A stretch of DNA of 64,000 bases from Tillandsia leiboldiana (GCA_029204045.2 CM055081.1:1841765-1905764), one strand, 5' to 3'; numbered from the stretch's first letter, positions 36,821 through 48,560 are shown. Notes: a model not told the origin generated them from the letters alone. Made by a program: numbers and translations.

Positions 36821-37482
36821 TTCTATAATTTGGTTTAAATTTATAGTTATCTAAATTAATATTAAATCCTAATCTAATTAGGATAAGATATAATTTGGAT
36901 TTGTTTTGAACTATTTGGATTGTTAGTAGGAGTCTAATTCAACTAGAATTAAATTAGAGTCTAATTAAATTCTAGTTCGGAGCCCTATATTATACGTGCT
37001 ACGGCTTCATGAGAGGAGATCAAGCTCTCAATTAGATTCAAGTTAGTCCCTTGTTCCTTGGCTGTGGGTCGTCACGAAGCGTGGGTCGTCACGAAGCAGC
37101 CGCCTATCGTCACAGCCGCGGCAGCATTACAGAGAGCAAGCGAGTTTTTTTTTCTTTTGGAGCTATAATTAGTGATGTGCTAATTAAAGGCTACGTGCGG
37201 TAGAGAGTAGCGGTGCATGTTGCACTTTGGAGCTCTAATTAATTTGGTTTTCCTTTTGGGGTATATCGCGTGTATTTGGTGCTTCGTGTTTTGAGAGAGA
37301 GATTTCTTTTTGTACTTCGCCTTCGACAGTAATAAAGTTTTTGCTCCGTCTTCGCCTGTGGACGTAAGCCAGTGGCCGAACCACATAAATATTGTGTGCT
37401 TTATTTTTCTTCTTTATTTTTCGATTCTCTTTTGGTATTTTGGTGCCCAACGAACTAGAACTTTTCCGCTTTTGTCATAACA
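36821..37482 (+). repeat. 3' LTR of Copia element 2
   Basis: 662 bp, ending GTCATAACA before the right copy of GTAAT. Confidence 0.95.
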
Positions 37483-37730
37483 GTAATAAACAATGTATTA
37501 ATATTCATTCTAATACTTTACAGTTTCAACTTTATACAATTGTATTTATATTTAAAGTTGATTGTTCGGTTTCGTTTTACTTTAATATTTATATATCTCG
37601 TTGTGTATATGTATGATAGAGATGATCGTCGTTCCTTTCGGCTAGGGAGAGGTCATGCCCGATTGGCGAGTCTGTTGGTGTGCCCGAACCGACCAAATAT
37701 GTAGGTCGCCCTCCAGGGCTGCTGCGACAA

Positions 37731-39156
37731 CAACACTAAAAGCCAAATTCTAGAGCAACACTCAAGGGGCGCGATCCCATCGAGTATACATCGCGTATCT
37801 CTATCGAGCTCAAATACGGCTCATGCAGACTGCAGTCAATGCAGATGATCAACCAGATCATATATCATATTAACCATGTGCCCTCAACACAATCTGGTAT
37901 GTAACACAACGATCCGGAACCACTTTATCACCCACGCCAAAATAAATACACTAATCAATCTACCAACTAATATACCAATAGTCTCTGCCCCTGAGTCTAA
38001 GTGTAAAATGATCCTATACTATCCCCAAATAATTAACACCCAATAACCTGGGCATAAAGCATGCAAAAATTGATGTTAACAGTGAAACGAAATATGTGGA
38101 AATAGCAAAGCTGTATAATGTAGGTTTAACATGATCATTGTTTAGTTTCCAATATAATTACATCTCCTACATGCAGGTTAAGCAAGAACAATAACAGAAA
38201 ATGGGAAAATCATATGAACATTCATAATTCCTCACTGTTAAATTCAAATTTTAGCAGCTAATAATAAGCATTCAGAGATTTCATAGACATAAAAGAGGAA
38301 TTTGTCATTTTCAGTAATTTTAATCCATCTCATTTGCAAATCCAGCAACGGAATGAAGCGAAGCTCTACGGAAATGTCAACAAAACTAGTAGGAAATATC
38401 AACAAAACCCCTAAATTTCAACAACTCTGTTAGAAAAATCTAAATAAAAAATCTAACGAAACTCCATTTCGACTTTAAAAATCCAATGAAAATCTAAATT
38501 CAACCAACTTACCTCACAATCCAGCTAGGAGAAGGTATCAAACAAGCTCTACTCATATCCTCTACCACAAATTGCAGCCAAATTCACAGTCCAATGCCCC
38601 GCTGTAAAGAAGTTATTTATAGAAAAAAAAAAGTAAAATAAGCCCTCGAACAAAACAGAACTAACCTATTCCCAACAGAAATCGCACATTTCAAGCGCTC
38701 GGAACCACCTTCAGGCGTTCGAAAAAGCCTCGAAACATCGTTCGAACGAAGAATGGACGCCTACTGAGAAGCCCAAATATGTGGTAACTCTGCCCAGAAG
38801 TTTTGGGGCGTCCAAAACCCTATGCTCGAAACTTCGATAAGTCACTGAATGTACAAGTGTTGATCCAACGGTCAAATCTCACCAACATACTTTCGGACTG
38901 CTACAGTAAGATTAGGCGAATGGAAAGGTAAGGTCCGAAATCACATCAAAATTGCACAGTACATCTGGGCACCCAAAGGATCTTCTAGGCATCTGAAAGT
39001 TTCTAAAACTTCAGTTCTAACCGTTTTGGATGTTTCAAGTTCATTTTCGCATCCATTTCATGCCAAAACAGCTCCGACTTCATCCGATACTATACAGACG
39101 TATCGACCAGCTACCCACACTGTATGCGGACTCAGCTACCGAGCTACAAAACACTA
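37731..39156 (-). mobile_element. Probable Gypsy-type LTR remnant on the minus strand
   Basis: Read on the minus strand it starts near 39156 with TGTAGTGTTTTGTAGC. It has a TATA box CTATAAATAACT at 38611-38622 after a stretch with CCGAAA/GGATGC-type words like those at 22600-23000, followed by a leader with no frames. It faces the end of the split plus-strand LTR. The 3' boundary is not resolved, and I see no coding sequence. Confidence 0.45.
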
Positions 39157-39423
39157 CATCTTTCATTCTCTGTAAATTTGTTTAGCTATCGCGCTCCCTA
39201 CATTGCCCTCTGCCATAGTCACCGACCCCGCCCAACGCGTTTTCTGTCCCTGTTCTCTTCAAATCCTGCAGCATCCTAGTCGCCGTCGCCATCCATGACC
39301 ATGAGCTTTGCCGTAGCATCACCTTCACGATCTACGCCATATTCGAGCCGACATTGACGGAGATGTGCATGAGATAAGAGAGCATAGCGCAGCATCAATG
39401 TGGGGGTGGTGAAGGAGGAGGGG

Positions 39424-40586
39424 TGTGATACCCTAGGAATTTGGATTAGTCCTATATATAAATGATATAATAGGACTAAATCTCTTAACCCGACTATAGT
39501 ATTTTGGGTGGTAGTAAGGCCCAAAAGATTAAGAGAGTTAAGCGTGTTAGAGTTAGAGTAGTTCTAGAATGGGTGGCCCCGTGGAAAGTGGGGTGTCACA
39601 GTTGGTATCAGAGCCATTTCACCAGCCGAAAATGTGAGATGAGTCTCAGCTGAGCTACGGTTATATAGCGGGTAGAGCGAGACTCCTCGTCTAATGACCA
39701 TTGTGGGTGGAGTGTAGCTCCCCACAAGGTCGACTAAGGCTAGGGAGACAAATCTCACATCGCCTGGTGTGTGTGAGTGTCTTTGAGCCTGACGTGGACG
39801 TTAGGGCTTAAAGAGAGAAAAAATATGACACCCTCTGTGACACCCCCGGAATTTGGATTAGTCCTCTATATAAATGATATAATAGGACTAAATCTCTAAC
39901 CCGGCTATAGCATTTTGGATGGTAGCAAGATCCAAGAGGAATATGAGAGTTAAGCGTGCTAGAGCTAGAGTAGTTCTAGGATGGGTGACCCCCCTGGGAA
40001 GTGGGGCGTCACAGTTGGTATCAGAGCCATTCACCAGCCGAAAATGTGAGATGAGTCTCGGCTGAGCTAGGGTTATATAGCGGGTAGAGCGAGGCTCCCC
40101 GGCTAATGACCGTTGTGAGTGGAGTGCAACTCCTCACAAGGTCGGCTAAGGCTAGCGAGACGAGTCTCACATCGCCTGGTGCTTGTGAGTGTGCTTGAGC
40201 CTGACGTGGACGTCAGGGCTTAAAGGGGGGAAGAATGTGACACCCCCGGAATTTGGATTAGTCCTCTATATAAATGATATAATAGGACTAAATCTCTAAC
40301 CCGGCTATAGCATTTTGGATGGTAGCAAGATCCAAGAGGAACATGAGAGTTAAGCGTGCTAGAGCTAGAGTAGTTCTAGGATGGGTGACCCCCTGGGAAG
40401 TGGGGCGTCACACCCTCGGAATTTGGATTAGTCTTATATATAAATGATATAATAGGACTAAATCTCTTAATTAATCCGGCTATAGTATTTTGAGTGGCAG
40501 TAAGGCCCAAGAAGTTAAGAGAGTTAAGCGTGCTAGAATTCGAATAGTTCTAGAATGGATGACCCCCTGAAAAGTGGAGCGTTACA
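39424..40586 (+). mobile_element. Tandem TRIM array: LTR-interior-LTR-interior-LTR-LTR
   Basis: There are four LTR copies of about 177 bp: 39424-39600, 39836-40013, 40236-40412 and about 40408-40586. Interiors of 235 and 222 bp start GTTGGTATCAGAGCC (initiator-Met primer sites at 39603 and 40016) and end in purine tracts (AAAGAGAGAAAAAATA and AAAGGGGGGAAGAA, the latter at 40222-40235). The last two LTRs abut and share their CACA edge. A 12-base LTR stub (TATGACACCCTC, 39824-39835) precedes the second LTR. It belongs to the family of 5142-5715. No target duplication flanks the array. Confidence 0.88.
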
Positions 40587-41352
40587 AAAAAAAGGAGAAA
40601 AAGCATGAGAAAAAGGAGAGAAAGAAATAGTACGCAGGAAGACCAATCCCCGAGCTGAAGGAGAAAAACAAATGATGAGTAAAAAAATAATAATAATATT
40701 TTGATCAGTTTATTAAAACTTCGAAGCGAATATGTAATATTCAATATGATAATATGTTCTTGTAAAAATACAAAAATAATAAATTTTTTATGCGAATTAG
40801 AATTTTTTATTTATTATTTTTTCATGCGAATTAGAATTTTTTATTTATTATTTTTTCATACGGTGACGACGTGGTTGTGGGGTCTTTGGGTTGGTCATCT
40901 CAGCAACTTTCTTGGACCTATTAGCCATATAATTTAGAGGAATTAATGATGGTAGTACATACAGGGTAAGTTGCATAGAGATCGACCTTCTGAACTTTAA
41001 CTATTTTGTAAATAAATATATAATTTTTTTATTTTTATGATTATATTTTTTAAATTTTATTAAATAATTTAATAGATCTATTTTTTTAAGAGATTGTTCG
41101 GCTCTTCGAAAAAATATATATAAAAAAAATTTAACAATTTTTTTTTTTTTAATAATTAAGCATGATGAGTGAAGAATAGATTGATCCAAACTTTAATTTC
41201 TATTTTTTTTTTTTTTTTTTTTTTTTACAAGTTAGAATGCAAAAAATATAAAATTGTTTGTAGTATAAAGTTTTATAAAACTATATGCAACTATATATGA
41301 CAAAAATAATTGTGTAATTAATTAGTTAAATTAAGAATAGAGATATATTAAA
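40587..41352. other. AT-rich spacer with a small tandem repeat
   Basis: Two and a bit copies of a 34-base unit (ATGCGAATTAGAATTTTTTA, then TTTATTATTTTTTC) lie at about 40790-40862. Poly-T tracts sit near 41140 and 41202-41226. No gene is supportable. Confidence 0.6.
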
Positions 41353-41900
41353 CTGAGTGCGTCTCGGTACTTTCGAAAGCACGGAGACCTCTGTGTTTAT
41401 AAATTATTTTCGATGATAAAATATTCGATTCGATGAACGATTTTTTTAGACATGATTTACAATATTAGAACTATTTAGAAATTAAATTTCATAATTTTTT
41501 GAGATTATTTACCTAGTGATCAAAATATTACAAAAAAAAAAAAAAATTAATAATCGATATTGCTCGTTTATAAGTTTAACGGTATACAACACTTCAAATT
41601 AGAAGAAATTTTAATAAAAAAAATTATTTACCATCAAGAGTAAGATTAATAATTTTGATTTGAAATTTAAATTTTTTATCACTATTTTTTATGAAAATTT
41701 TATTTTTAGCCATTTATTTTTAGTCTATTCGTTCATTAGACAAATTGAATCAAAAAATTATAAAATTTAATTTATAGATAATTTTAATACTATACATTAT
41801 GTATAATAGAATCAATTTCTGAATCGGATGTTACATTATTAAAAAAAAACTTACAAATACAGAGGTCTCTACTATTTAGAAAGTACAGTAGTCTAGCTCA
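41353..41900. mobile_element. Non-autonomous DNA element with about 50-bp inverted ends
   Basis: The left end, with GGTACTTTCGAAAGCACGG, then AGACCTCTGTGTTTATAA, is matched by the complement of TTACAAATACAGAGGTCTCT and ACTATTTAGAAAGTACAGTA at the right. The inner part is AT-rich. Related sequences with GAAGCACGGAGCCCTCC and GATTTGATCTAGA words occur at 49836-50331 and 46262-46460. The duplication is not resolved. Confidence 0.6.
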
Positions 41901-42011
41901 TATTAATTAAACTAGTTGACAAAGTTTAGAAAATATATTTTTTAAAATTAATAATTTAGACTTTTATTTGTGAAAAAAAAAAAAAGGTAAAGTTCAGTAG
42001 AATTCTACATT

Positions 42012-42417
42012 GGCAAAATTACAGAAAACCCTTCTGTAATATTTTGCTTTTTTATCTTGTCCCTCTGTCTTTTAAAAATCTACATTTTGCCCCATCGTAA
42101 TTACCGAAATATTCATTTATCACCGCCGTCACGATTCCGTGAGTGAGCCGTCAGTTTTTAAAAAAAATATTATTAGATATACCCAAAATACCTTTCAAAA
42201 ATGATGAAAAATAAGTCTAAACCCCTTTCTCTTTCCTTCATTACCTTTTTCCTCCAATATAAAATAAGGACATTTTCGTCAATTTACTTTCTTCACTAAC
42301 CTCATTGCCCCTAAAGATAATTCGGTAATTACGAGAAGGCAAAATATAGGCTTTTAAAAGACAGGAGGCAAAATAAAAAATCAAAATATTATAAGAAATT
42401 TTTTTTGTAATTTAGCC
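42012..42417. mobile_element. Mutator-type MITE (GGCTAAATTACAG family), 406 bp
   Basis: The ends GGCAAAATTACAGAAAA and TTTTTTTGTAATTTAGCC are flanked by a perfect 9-bp duplication TTCTACATT (42003-42011 and 42418-42426). The inner phrases match the 11601 element (CTGTCTTTTAAAAATCTACA, CGTCACGATTCCGTGAGTGA). Confidence 0.88.
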
Positions 42418-42639
42418 TTCTACATTTTACCCTAATATATTTTACCTCAGAGTAAAAAAAAAAAAAAAAAAAACCATGATTGTTACGGAGAAGAGCGTTC
42501 ACACGGTGCTCCATATTTCATAGTGGATAGCAATGTAAAGTTAAGCATTCATTAATACTGGACATAGACGTAAAGTTTAAGTTTCAACATTTGCTTTTCT
42601 TATCTTCTTTTTTTTTTTTTAGTATTTTTTTAAATTGAG

Positions 42640-43385
42640 AGTTGGATTAATTAAAATTTAGAGCCAGTTGGATAATTATTAAAAAATAAAATAGAATTTT
42701 ATTTTATAATATATTTGATATATTAAAAAATTTAATACTCTATAAAAATATTATTTTATATTTTACTGTTTGGATTGTGAATTTTAAAAAATACTCTATT
42801 TTAAATTTAAACTTTCAATACAAAAATTAAAATTTAAAATTATAAATTTTTAATTTTTAATTTTAAAGTTTTAAAATCCATGATTTAAATTTCAAATTTA
42901 CAAATTTCAAAATTGAATTTGAATTTTTAAATTTTAAAATTTGAATGTGACATTTTAAATTTTAAATTTTAAATATCAAATTAAAAAATTAAAATATAAA
43001 ATATAAAATTTAAATTTTAAATTTAAATTTTAAATTTTCAAAATTTAAAATATAACATTTCAAATATAAAATCTCAAACTTTAAAATTTAAAATTTAAAA
43101 GTTTATAATATTAATTTTAAGTTTTAAACATAAAATTTTATTATTTTAAAATAATAAATTTTAATTTTACAATTTAGAATTTTAAATTTCAAATTTTAAA
43201 ATTTAAGTTTAGATTTTATTTTTAAATTTTTAAATTTTTTAGTTTTAAATTTTAAATTTTAAATTTCAATTTTTAATTTTAAAATTTAAATTTCAAATTT
43301 CAAATTTTTAATTTTTAAATTTTAAATATTTAATTTTAAATTTTAAATTTTTAAAATTTTTATTTTAAATTTTAAATTTTTAAAG
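42640..43385. repeat. A/T-only low-complexity block built of AAATTT words
   Basis: From about 42780 to 43380 the sequence is almost wholly A and T, made of irregular runs such as TTTAAATTTTAAATTT with very few G or C. It is self-complementary at nearly every register. It ends abruptly at AAAGAGGTGCGAAATGCG (43382). No frame is credible. Confidence 0.8.
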
Positions 43386-43740
43386 AGGTGCGAAATGCGA
43401 AAGAGGGCTAGGGAGAAGTCATACGCGAAATGGGAAAAAAAATTTCGCCCGGCTATGCTCTTTTTTTTTTCTCTAAAAATACTCCGAAAAATCAATAATA
43501 CGTTATATTCCTTTTACTTTGTTGGGTCATCCAAACGGGCTGATTAATAAAAAAATAAAATTTTTAAAAAACAGAGCAAAATAATTTAAAATCCTGTTTT
43601 GAAGGTTTTCCAAACAGGCACTTAGTCTTTAAAGTTTATGTTGGATGCTAGTTTAGTGTTTGTAATATCAAAAAATTAAATTTTTTATGATGATATTTTT
43701 ATGGTAGAGTATGTTGGTTTAAATGACCAATATTCTATTC

Positions 43741-44600
43741 TGTGACGAGAGTTCAGGTTGAGTCGAGTCACGTTCGAAATGACAATAGATTGGATTGGGC
43801 CAAGTTATGTTTGAAGTGGCGTGAGGCTGATTGGATCGAATCATAATCGAAACCTGTCTGCATTATGTCTATACGTTTTAAGTAAATTTGTTACATCTTT
43901 TTAAAAGCCCGAGCTTTTGGAATTAATGATTTTTTTTTTTTTTTTTTATGAGAGAGAGAAAGGTAGCATGCTACCCGCTTCGTTTATTTTTGAAATAAGC
44001 TGAAAATGTTGATACTCGGGTCACGGGTATCAACCATCAAGCCCTTTGCCACTTGCATAGGGACGGTTGATTTTCGGGATTAATGGTTACCGCCAACTAT
44101 CTGACAAATAGTATCATAGCGAAAGGTCACAAGTTGGATTTTCGCATTATGTGAATTTATGCAGATATTCGGAGGAAGATTGTTGAATTAAAAAGGCTAG
44201 CATCCTACCCTATGGCGACTTGGTTGGACTGAGTCACAATCTAGAGACCGAGTTGGACCGAATCATGTTCGAAATGACAAGAGGTCGGCTAGTCGGGCTG
44301 AGTCACAATCAAAACCCGTGAACATTATGTTTGTACATTTTACGTGAACTGGCTGCTTATATCTTTCTAAAAGCTCGAGCTTGAGGTTTGTTGGTTGGGC
44401 TGACTCATAATCGAGAGACCGGATTGGATTGAGTCACTTTCGAAATGGTGGGAGGTCGGCCGATTGGACTGAGCTACAATTGAGAAATCAAGTTGGGCCG
44501 AGTCACGTTCGAGATGACAGAAAGTCTGCTGATTGGACTGAGTCACAATTGAGATAAGTGAACGTTGTGTCTTTACAGTTTAAATAAATTAATTACATAT

Positions 44601-44632
<32 letters not shown>

Positions 44633-44655
44633 TTATTAGCGACGATCCAACATAA
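43741..44655. repeat. Imperfect repeats sharing GACTGAGTCACAATCGA phrases
   Basis: Words such as GAGTCACGTTCGAAATGACA and GGACTGAGTCACAATTGAGA recur at intervals of about 60-90 bp (near 43760, 44210, 44260, 44400, 44450, 44500, 44540). A closing block with CTTTTTAAAAGC.CGAGCTTTT and, at 44640, GCGACGATCCAACA resembles 46860-46950, which ends GCGCCAACGATCCAACA. This looks like decayed copies of one LTR-like family in minus orientation. No coding region is seen. Confidence 0.45.
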
Positions 44656-44677
44656 TAATTTCTATGAAGTGATGGAA

Positions 44678-44849
44678 GAAAAATGCTATGTGTACACCCA
44701 TTTCGGGGTGTACATCATACACCCCACCCATCTAAGGGTGGGGGTGTGATGATGGGTCACTTGATGTGATCCGTAAAAAGTATCGCCACCATTAAAATGG
44801 TGGAGGTGTATAATGTACACCCCTTCGGGGTGTACAGGTAGCATTGCTC
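44678..44849 (-). mobile_element. Hairpin-chain MITE, copy 7 (subfamily A)
   Basis: 172 bp with the perfect duplication GTGATGGAA (44669-44677 and 44850-44858). It sits in the first unit of a direct duplication: TAATTTCTATGAAGTGATGG and AATGTTTAATTAAAATTTTG recur uninterrupted at 44889-44945. The second unit therefore shows the empty site. Confidence 0.95.
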
Positions 44850-45295
44850 GTGATGGAATGTTTAATTAAAATTTTGTCAGACTGAAAGTAATAATTTCTA
44901 TGAAGTGATGGAATGTTTAATTAAAATTTTGTCAGACTGAAAGTAGAGTTTCAAGTCGAGACAAGGAGCATTATTTGGGAAGTTAGCCCTACCTACAATA
45001 CTCCTTTGATATGGTTTCAAAGTCAAGACAAAAAGTGCTATCTCAGAAGTTAGCCCTAGCTACAAAACTCCTCTTACATGGGACTGCACAGATCCGATCA
45101 AATAATAAAAAAATAACAATAATATTTTCGCAGAACAATATTATTTACTTAGAAGGTATAACATACATTTTATTTATTTTTTTTTAAAAAAATAAAATTT
45201 ATTCTAATTTAAAATAAATAGAACATAAAATATATACTTTATTTAAAATATACAAATAGTATTTTTTTTTTCATGAAAATAATATCTTAATTAGA

Positions 45296-45875
45296 CCGTT
45301 TGTATTCGGTATAGAACCGGAAATAGGAGGGATATCCCTCTTATTTTTCCAAACGCACTCGGAATCAATCGGTATAGTTTGTTCCGGTACAACTAGAATA
45401 AGTGAGAATTATTGTTCTCACTCTTCCTAACCACCCTCTTACTTTTAAATACACTCTCACGTCCACCGAGGCATCATCTCTCATCTTATTATTATGAGAA
45501 GTGCTAGGTGTACACCCCCAAATGGGGTGTACATCCTACACCCACCCATCCTAGGGTGGGTATTCATCCACTCGTCACTCGATATGACGAGTGGAATTCA
45601 CCCACCCCTAGGATGGGGTGGGTGTAAGATGTACACCCCATTTGGGTGTACATCTAGTATTTTTCTATTATTATATAATAAAATTTGAGGGTAAAAAGAT
45701 AATTTATCTCAATTAAAACTCTTTATTCCTCTTATTCCTTATTCTCATATCAAACACAAAATCTTTTATCTCTGGAATCATTCTAAACATTTTTTTATAC
45801 TAGTTCCGTATTTTATACTTATTCCCGAGATAACTAGTTCTGTCTTATTTCGTTACCAAACCGGTCAAGAGTTGG
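45296..45875. mobile_element. Possible DNA element hosting MITE copy 8
   Basis: The left stretch (CCGTTTGTATTCGGTATAGA, then ACCGGAAATAGGAGGGATAT) and right stretch (ATACTAGTTCCGTATTTTAT, then TACCAAACCGG) share inverted words. They bracket AT-rich DNA with the hairpin-chain MITE inside. The ends are not precise. Confidence 0.4.
45496..45665 (+). mobile_element. Hairpin-chain MITE, copy 8 (subfamily B)
   Basis: 170 bp, GAGAAGTGCTAGG to CATCTAGTATTTTTC, with duplication TATTATTAT (45487-45495 and 45666-45674). The hairpins are GTACACCCC/GGGGTGTAC, CCCACCC/GGGTGGG, CCACTCGTCA/TGACGAGTGG, CACCCACCCC/GGGGTGGGTG and TGTACACCC/GGGTGTACA. Confidence 0.9.
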
Positions 45876-47205
45876 GGCGAGGGATAAAATCAAGAGTTGA
45901 GAAAATGCCGCTCCGGCGTAGTCAGAGGAAGGGTCAAAAATCACGGATGGCTCGTCAGGCGATCCAATCACAAAATAGAATGCATTATGGTGTGAAAAAG
46001 ATCTCCGTATTGTGGACAATATTTAAGACCACGACGACGGGTTGCGTAGTATCGTAAAAATTAGACCAAAGAGGCCATAAATTCTAACCTACATTAATTA
46101 TAGGCCACTAATTCGAATGCTCGTGTAAATGATAGAGTACAAAATATCACGAGTACTATACCCGCCCCTGTTTGCAAGATTTGAAATGTATTGCGACTAA
46201 AGTTACTTATTACTATTCTGCTCCAATTTTGAAGAATCAAAATGTAATAAAAAAAATATGAATATCTTTTTCTCTCTCACTTTCTACGGACTCCATAGAA
46301 CTAGACAAGGATCTGTTAGATTTGATCTAGATATTTAAAATATTTAAAAAATAAATTTTATAATTTTTTAATATTATTTATTGAGTAATCGAAAAAATTT
46401 AAAATTAACAATTTTAATGACCATATTACTAACCAGTTTTCTTCTTTTGAAATTGAGAAGAGAGAATGATGGATTTTGACGAACACAAAATTTAATTCAT
46501 ATATAGATCCTTCCCACAGTGAATTATCAAATTCATCGTCGTTCAACGCTTGAATTAACCGTGGTTTTAACAGTCCTGCAGTGGAGAAGGATCCACATTT
46601 GATTTTTGTTCGTTTCAGTGAATTAAAAAAAATCAATGAGAACTCTTCCAACTGCGAGACTGTCGAATTTGTTGGCTATTTATTTATGAATTAAATAGGT
46701 CCAACTTCCTACCTCGTGACAATAGGCCCAGGAGACTAATAAGTTGAGTTGGGTGAGCCTAATAAGTTGAGTGGGACTGCGGTCCACAATAGACCTAACG
46801 GCAAGAGGCTCAACAATAGACCCAACGTCCAGGTGGGTTGAGTCCGGTCGAGATCCGTGGGCGCTGTATCTGTACACTTTAAATGAATTGGTTGCGTATT
46901 TCTAACGGCTCAAGCTTTTGAGATTAATGATTAGCGCCAACGATCCAACAGAATTCACCGTTCATTAGTAGTAGCGGTCGAATTTGAAAGTTTGCCCTTA
47001 AGGTCACATTTATCCTCACAATTTCGACTACAACAATTTTAACTTTGTTATGCATAACAATTAAACCCTCAGAAGTAAACTATTGTTTAAAACATTGGGA
47101 CTTTGCTTGAGCTATGGTGGAGACTCTTAGTGCTAAATATAATTAGTTGATATTGGAATCAAAATTTACGAGATAAATTATTATAATTAAAACTCTTAGA
47201 AAATA
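45876..47205. other. Intergenic DNA with repeat scraps, no gene
   Basis: A partial relative of the 41353 and 49836 elements lies at 46262-46460 (GACTCCATAGAACTAG, TTTGATCTAGATATTT). A relative of the 44560-44655 block lies at about 46780-46950. The 61-codon frame at 45872-46057 and the 97-codon frame at 46358-46651 have no domain or context support. Confidence 0.5.
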
Positions 47206-47537
47206 TGTTAGATATGTCTCGAATTCTAGAACCGGAAGGTTTTATAATACTATTCTGTTTTGCTTATTCAATTAAGATAAGTTTGGATTATGCCTAATCT
47301 TGTTAAGATTATTTCTAGTTTTAGTAAATTCGTATTGCTAGAATTTTATGAGAGAGGTATATTTTGTACACTATTTTGATTATAATGAAAGTCTCCGCTC
47401 CATCTTCGCCCATAGACGTAGGCCAGCGGCTGAACCACGTAAATTTTGTGTGCTTTATTTTTCTTCTCTCTTTCTTGATTCTGTTTTTAATATTTTCGCA
47501 CCCAACGAACTAGATCTGTTCCCCTTTTGTCATAACA
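47206..47537 (+). mobile_element. Solo LTR related to Copia element 2, 332 bp
   Basis: TGTTAGATATGTCTCGAATT...GTCATAACA with duplication AAATA (47201-47205 and 47538-47542). The last 130 bp or so match the LTR of element 2 (CGTAGGCCAGCGGCTGAACC, CCCAACGAACTAGATC). The first 200 bp are a different sequence shared with the solo LTR at 47735. Confidence 0.9.
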
Positions 47538-47734
47538 AAATAAAATTAAAATAGGAGTCAAACTTTCAATACCTAAATAGTTGTAATAATTGAAACTTCA
47601 AGAACATTATTTTCAACACCCCTCTTCTTAAGGCTCTTGCCTTTGACTTTGAATTAGATGCGCAAGAAGTTTTCTCTTACAAAATGATGCATAGGCTACA
47701 ATTCAAACATGAGATATTTTCCTTAATTTATACA

Positions 47735-48127
47735 TGTTATGACAAAATACCAAAAGAGAATCGAGAAAGAGAGAAGAAAAATAAAGCATACAATATTTAC
47801 GTGGTTCGGCCACTGGCCTACGTCCACGGGCGAAGACGGAGCAGAAACTTTCATTATAATCAAAATGGTGTACAAAATATGCCTCTCTTATAAAACCCTA
47901 ATCCTAAAATACACCCATACTCCTTCTCATCCGCCGCACTAAATCAATGGAATAATGATATATTTATAATAGTGGCTAAATCCTAATACGACTAGGAATA
48001 CAAATCCACTAAGATTAGAAATAATCCTAATAAGATTAGGCATAATCCAAATTTATCTTAATTGGATAAGCAAAACATAATAGGATTAAAAAACTTACCG
48101 GTTCTAGAATTCGAGACATATCTAACA
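47735..48127 (-). mobile_element. Solo LTR of the same family, opposite strand, 393 bp
   Basis: Plus-strand TGTTATGACAAAATACC...GAGACATATCTAACA is the reverse of the 47206 LTR, with its own duplication ATACA (47730-47734 and 48128-48132). It is a separate insertion, 197 bp from its partner. It is longer because of extra sequence in the middle (about 47870-48000). Confidence 0.9.
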
Positions 48128-48435
48128 ATACAATTATAAAGAACATTTAAATTTGAAAAAAAAGGTCTAGGATTTCAAAGAAATTCATTATTGTGTATAC
48201 ATTCCGCATATATCCCACTTGTTTTTGATAATACATTATTTTTGCAGCCTCACCAATAAACGGAAAAACATATCTCTTCTTCGGCTAAATGTAATTTACA
48301 CCTGCAAAGACAAATAGATAAAAATAATTAATGTAAAGTACGAAGCTTTGAGTAATCAAATTGGAGGTTTTTTTAAAAATTTCTTTAATGTGTTCTCTAA
48401 ACATTATAATCTATTTAGTGCCAGAATTTTCAATT

Positions 48436-48515
<80 letters not shown>

Positions 48516-48560
48516 GAGCTTCCCAACTCTCTGATATGCTAGTTAGAAAGCTGGATATAT
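48128..48560. other. AT-rich spacer with (TA)n tract
   Basis: A TA tract of about 73 bases lies at 48439-48511, followed by the inverted word AGAGAGCTTCCCAACTCTCT. Nothing else is recognised. Confidence 0.6.

Larger units (their letters stand above)
32049..37482 (+). mobile_element. Copia retrotransposon 2, complete with both LTRs, 5.4 kb
   Basis: Two 662-bp LTRs (32049-32710 and 36821-37482) end GTCATAACA. The 5' LTR starts TGTTATAATTTGG; the 3' LTR has decayed to TTCTATAATTTGG. The flanking duplication is GTAAT (32044-32048 and 37483-37487). A primer site (TGGTATCGGAGCC, one mismatch to initiator tRNA-Met complement) follows the 5' LTR after three bases. The purine tract AAGGTGGAGAT precedes the 3' LTR. 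Gag-pol resembles the Tnt1 group of Copia elements. The LTRs differ at about two dozen sites by eye, so it looks older than element 1. Solo LTRs at 47206 and 47735 share its last 130 bp or so. Confidence 0.95.
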
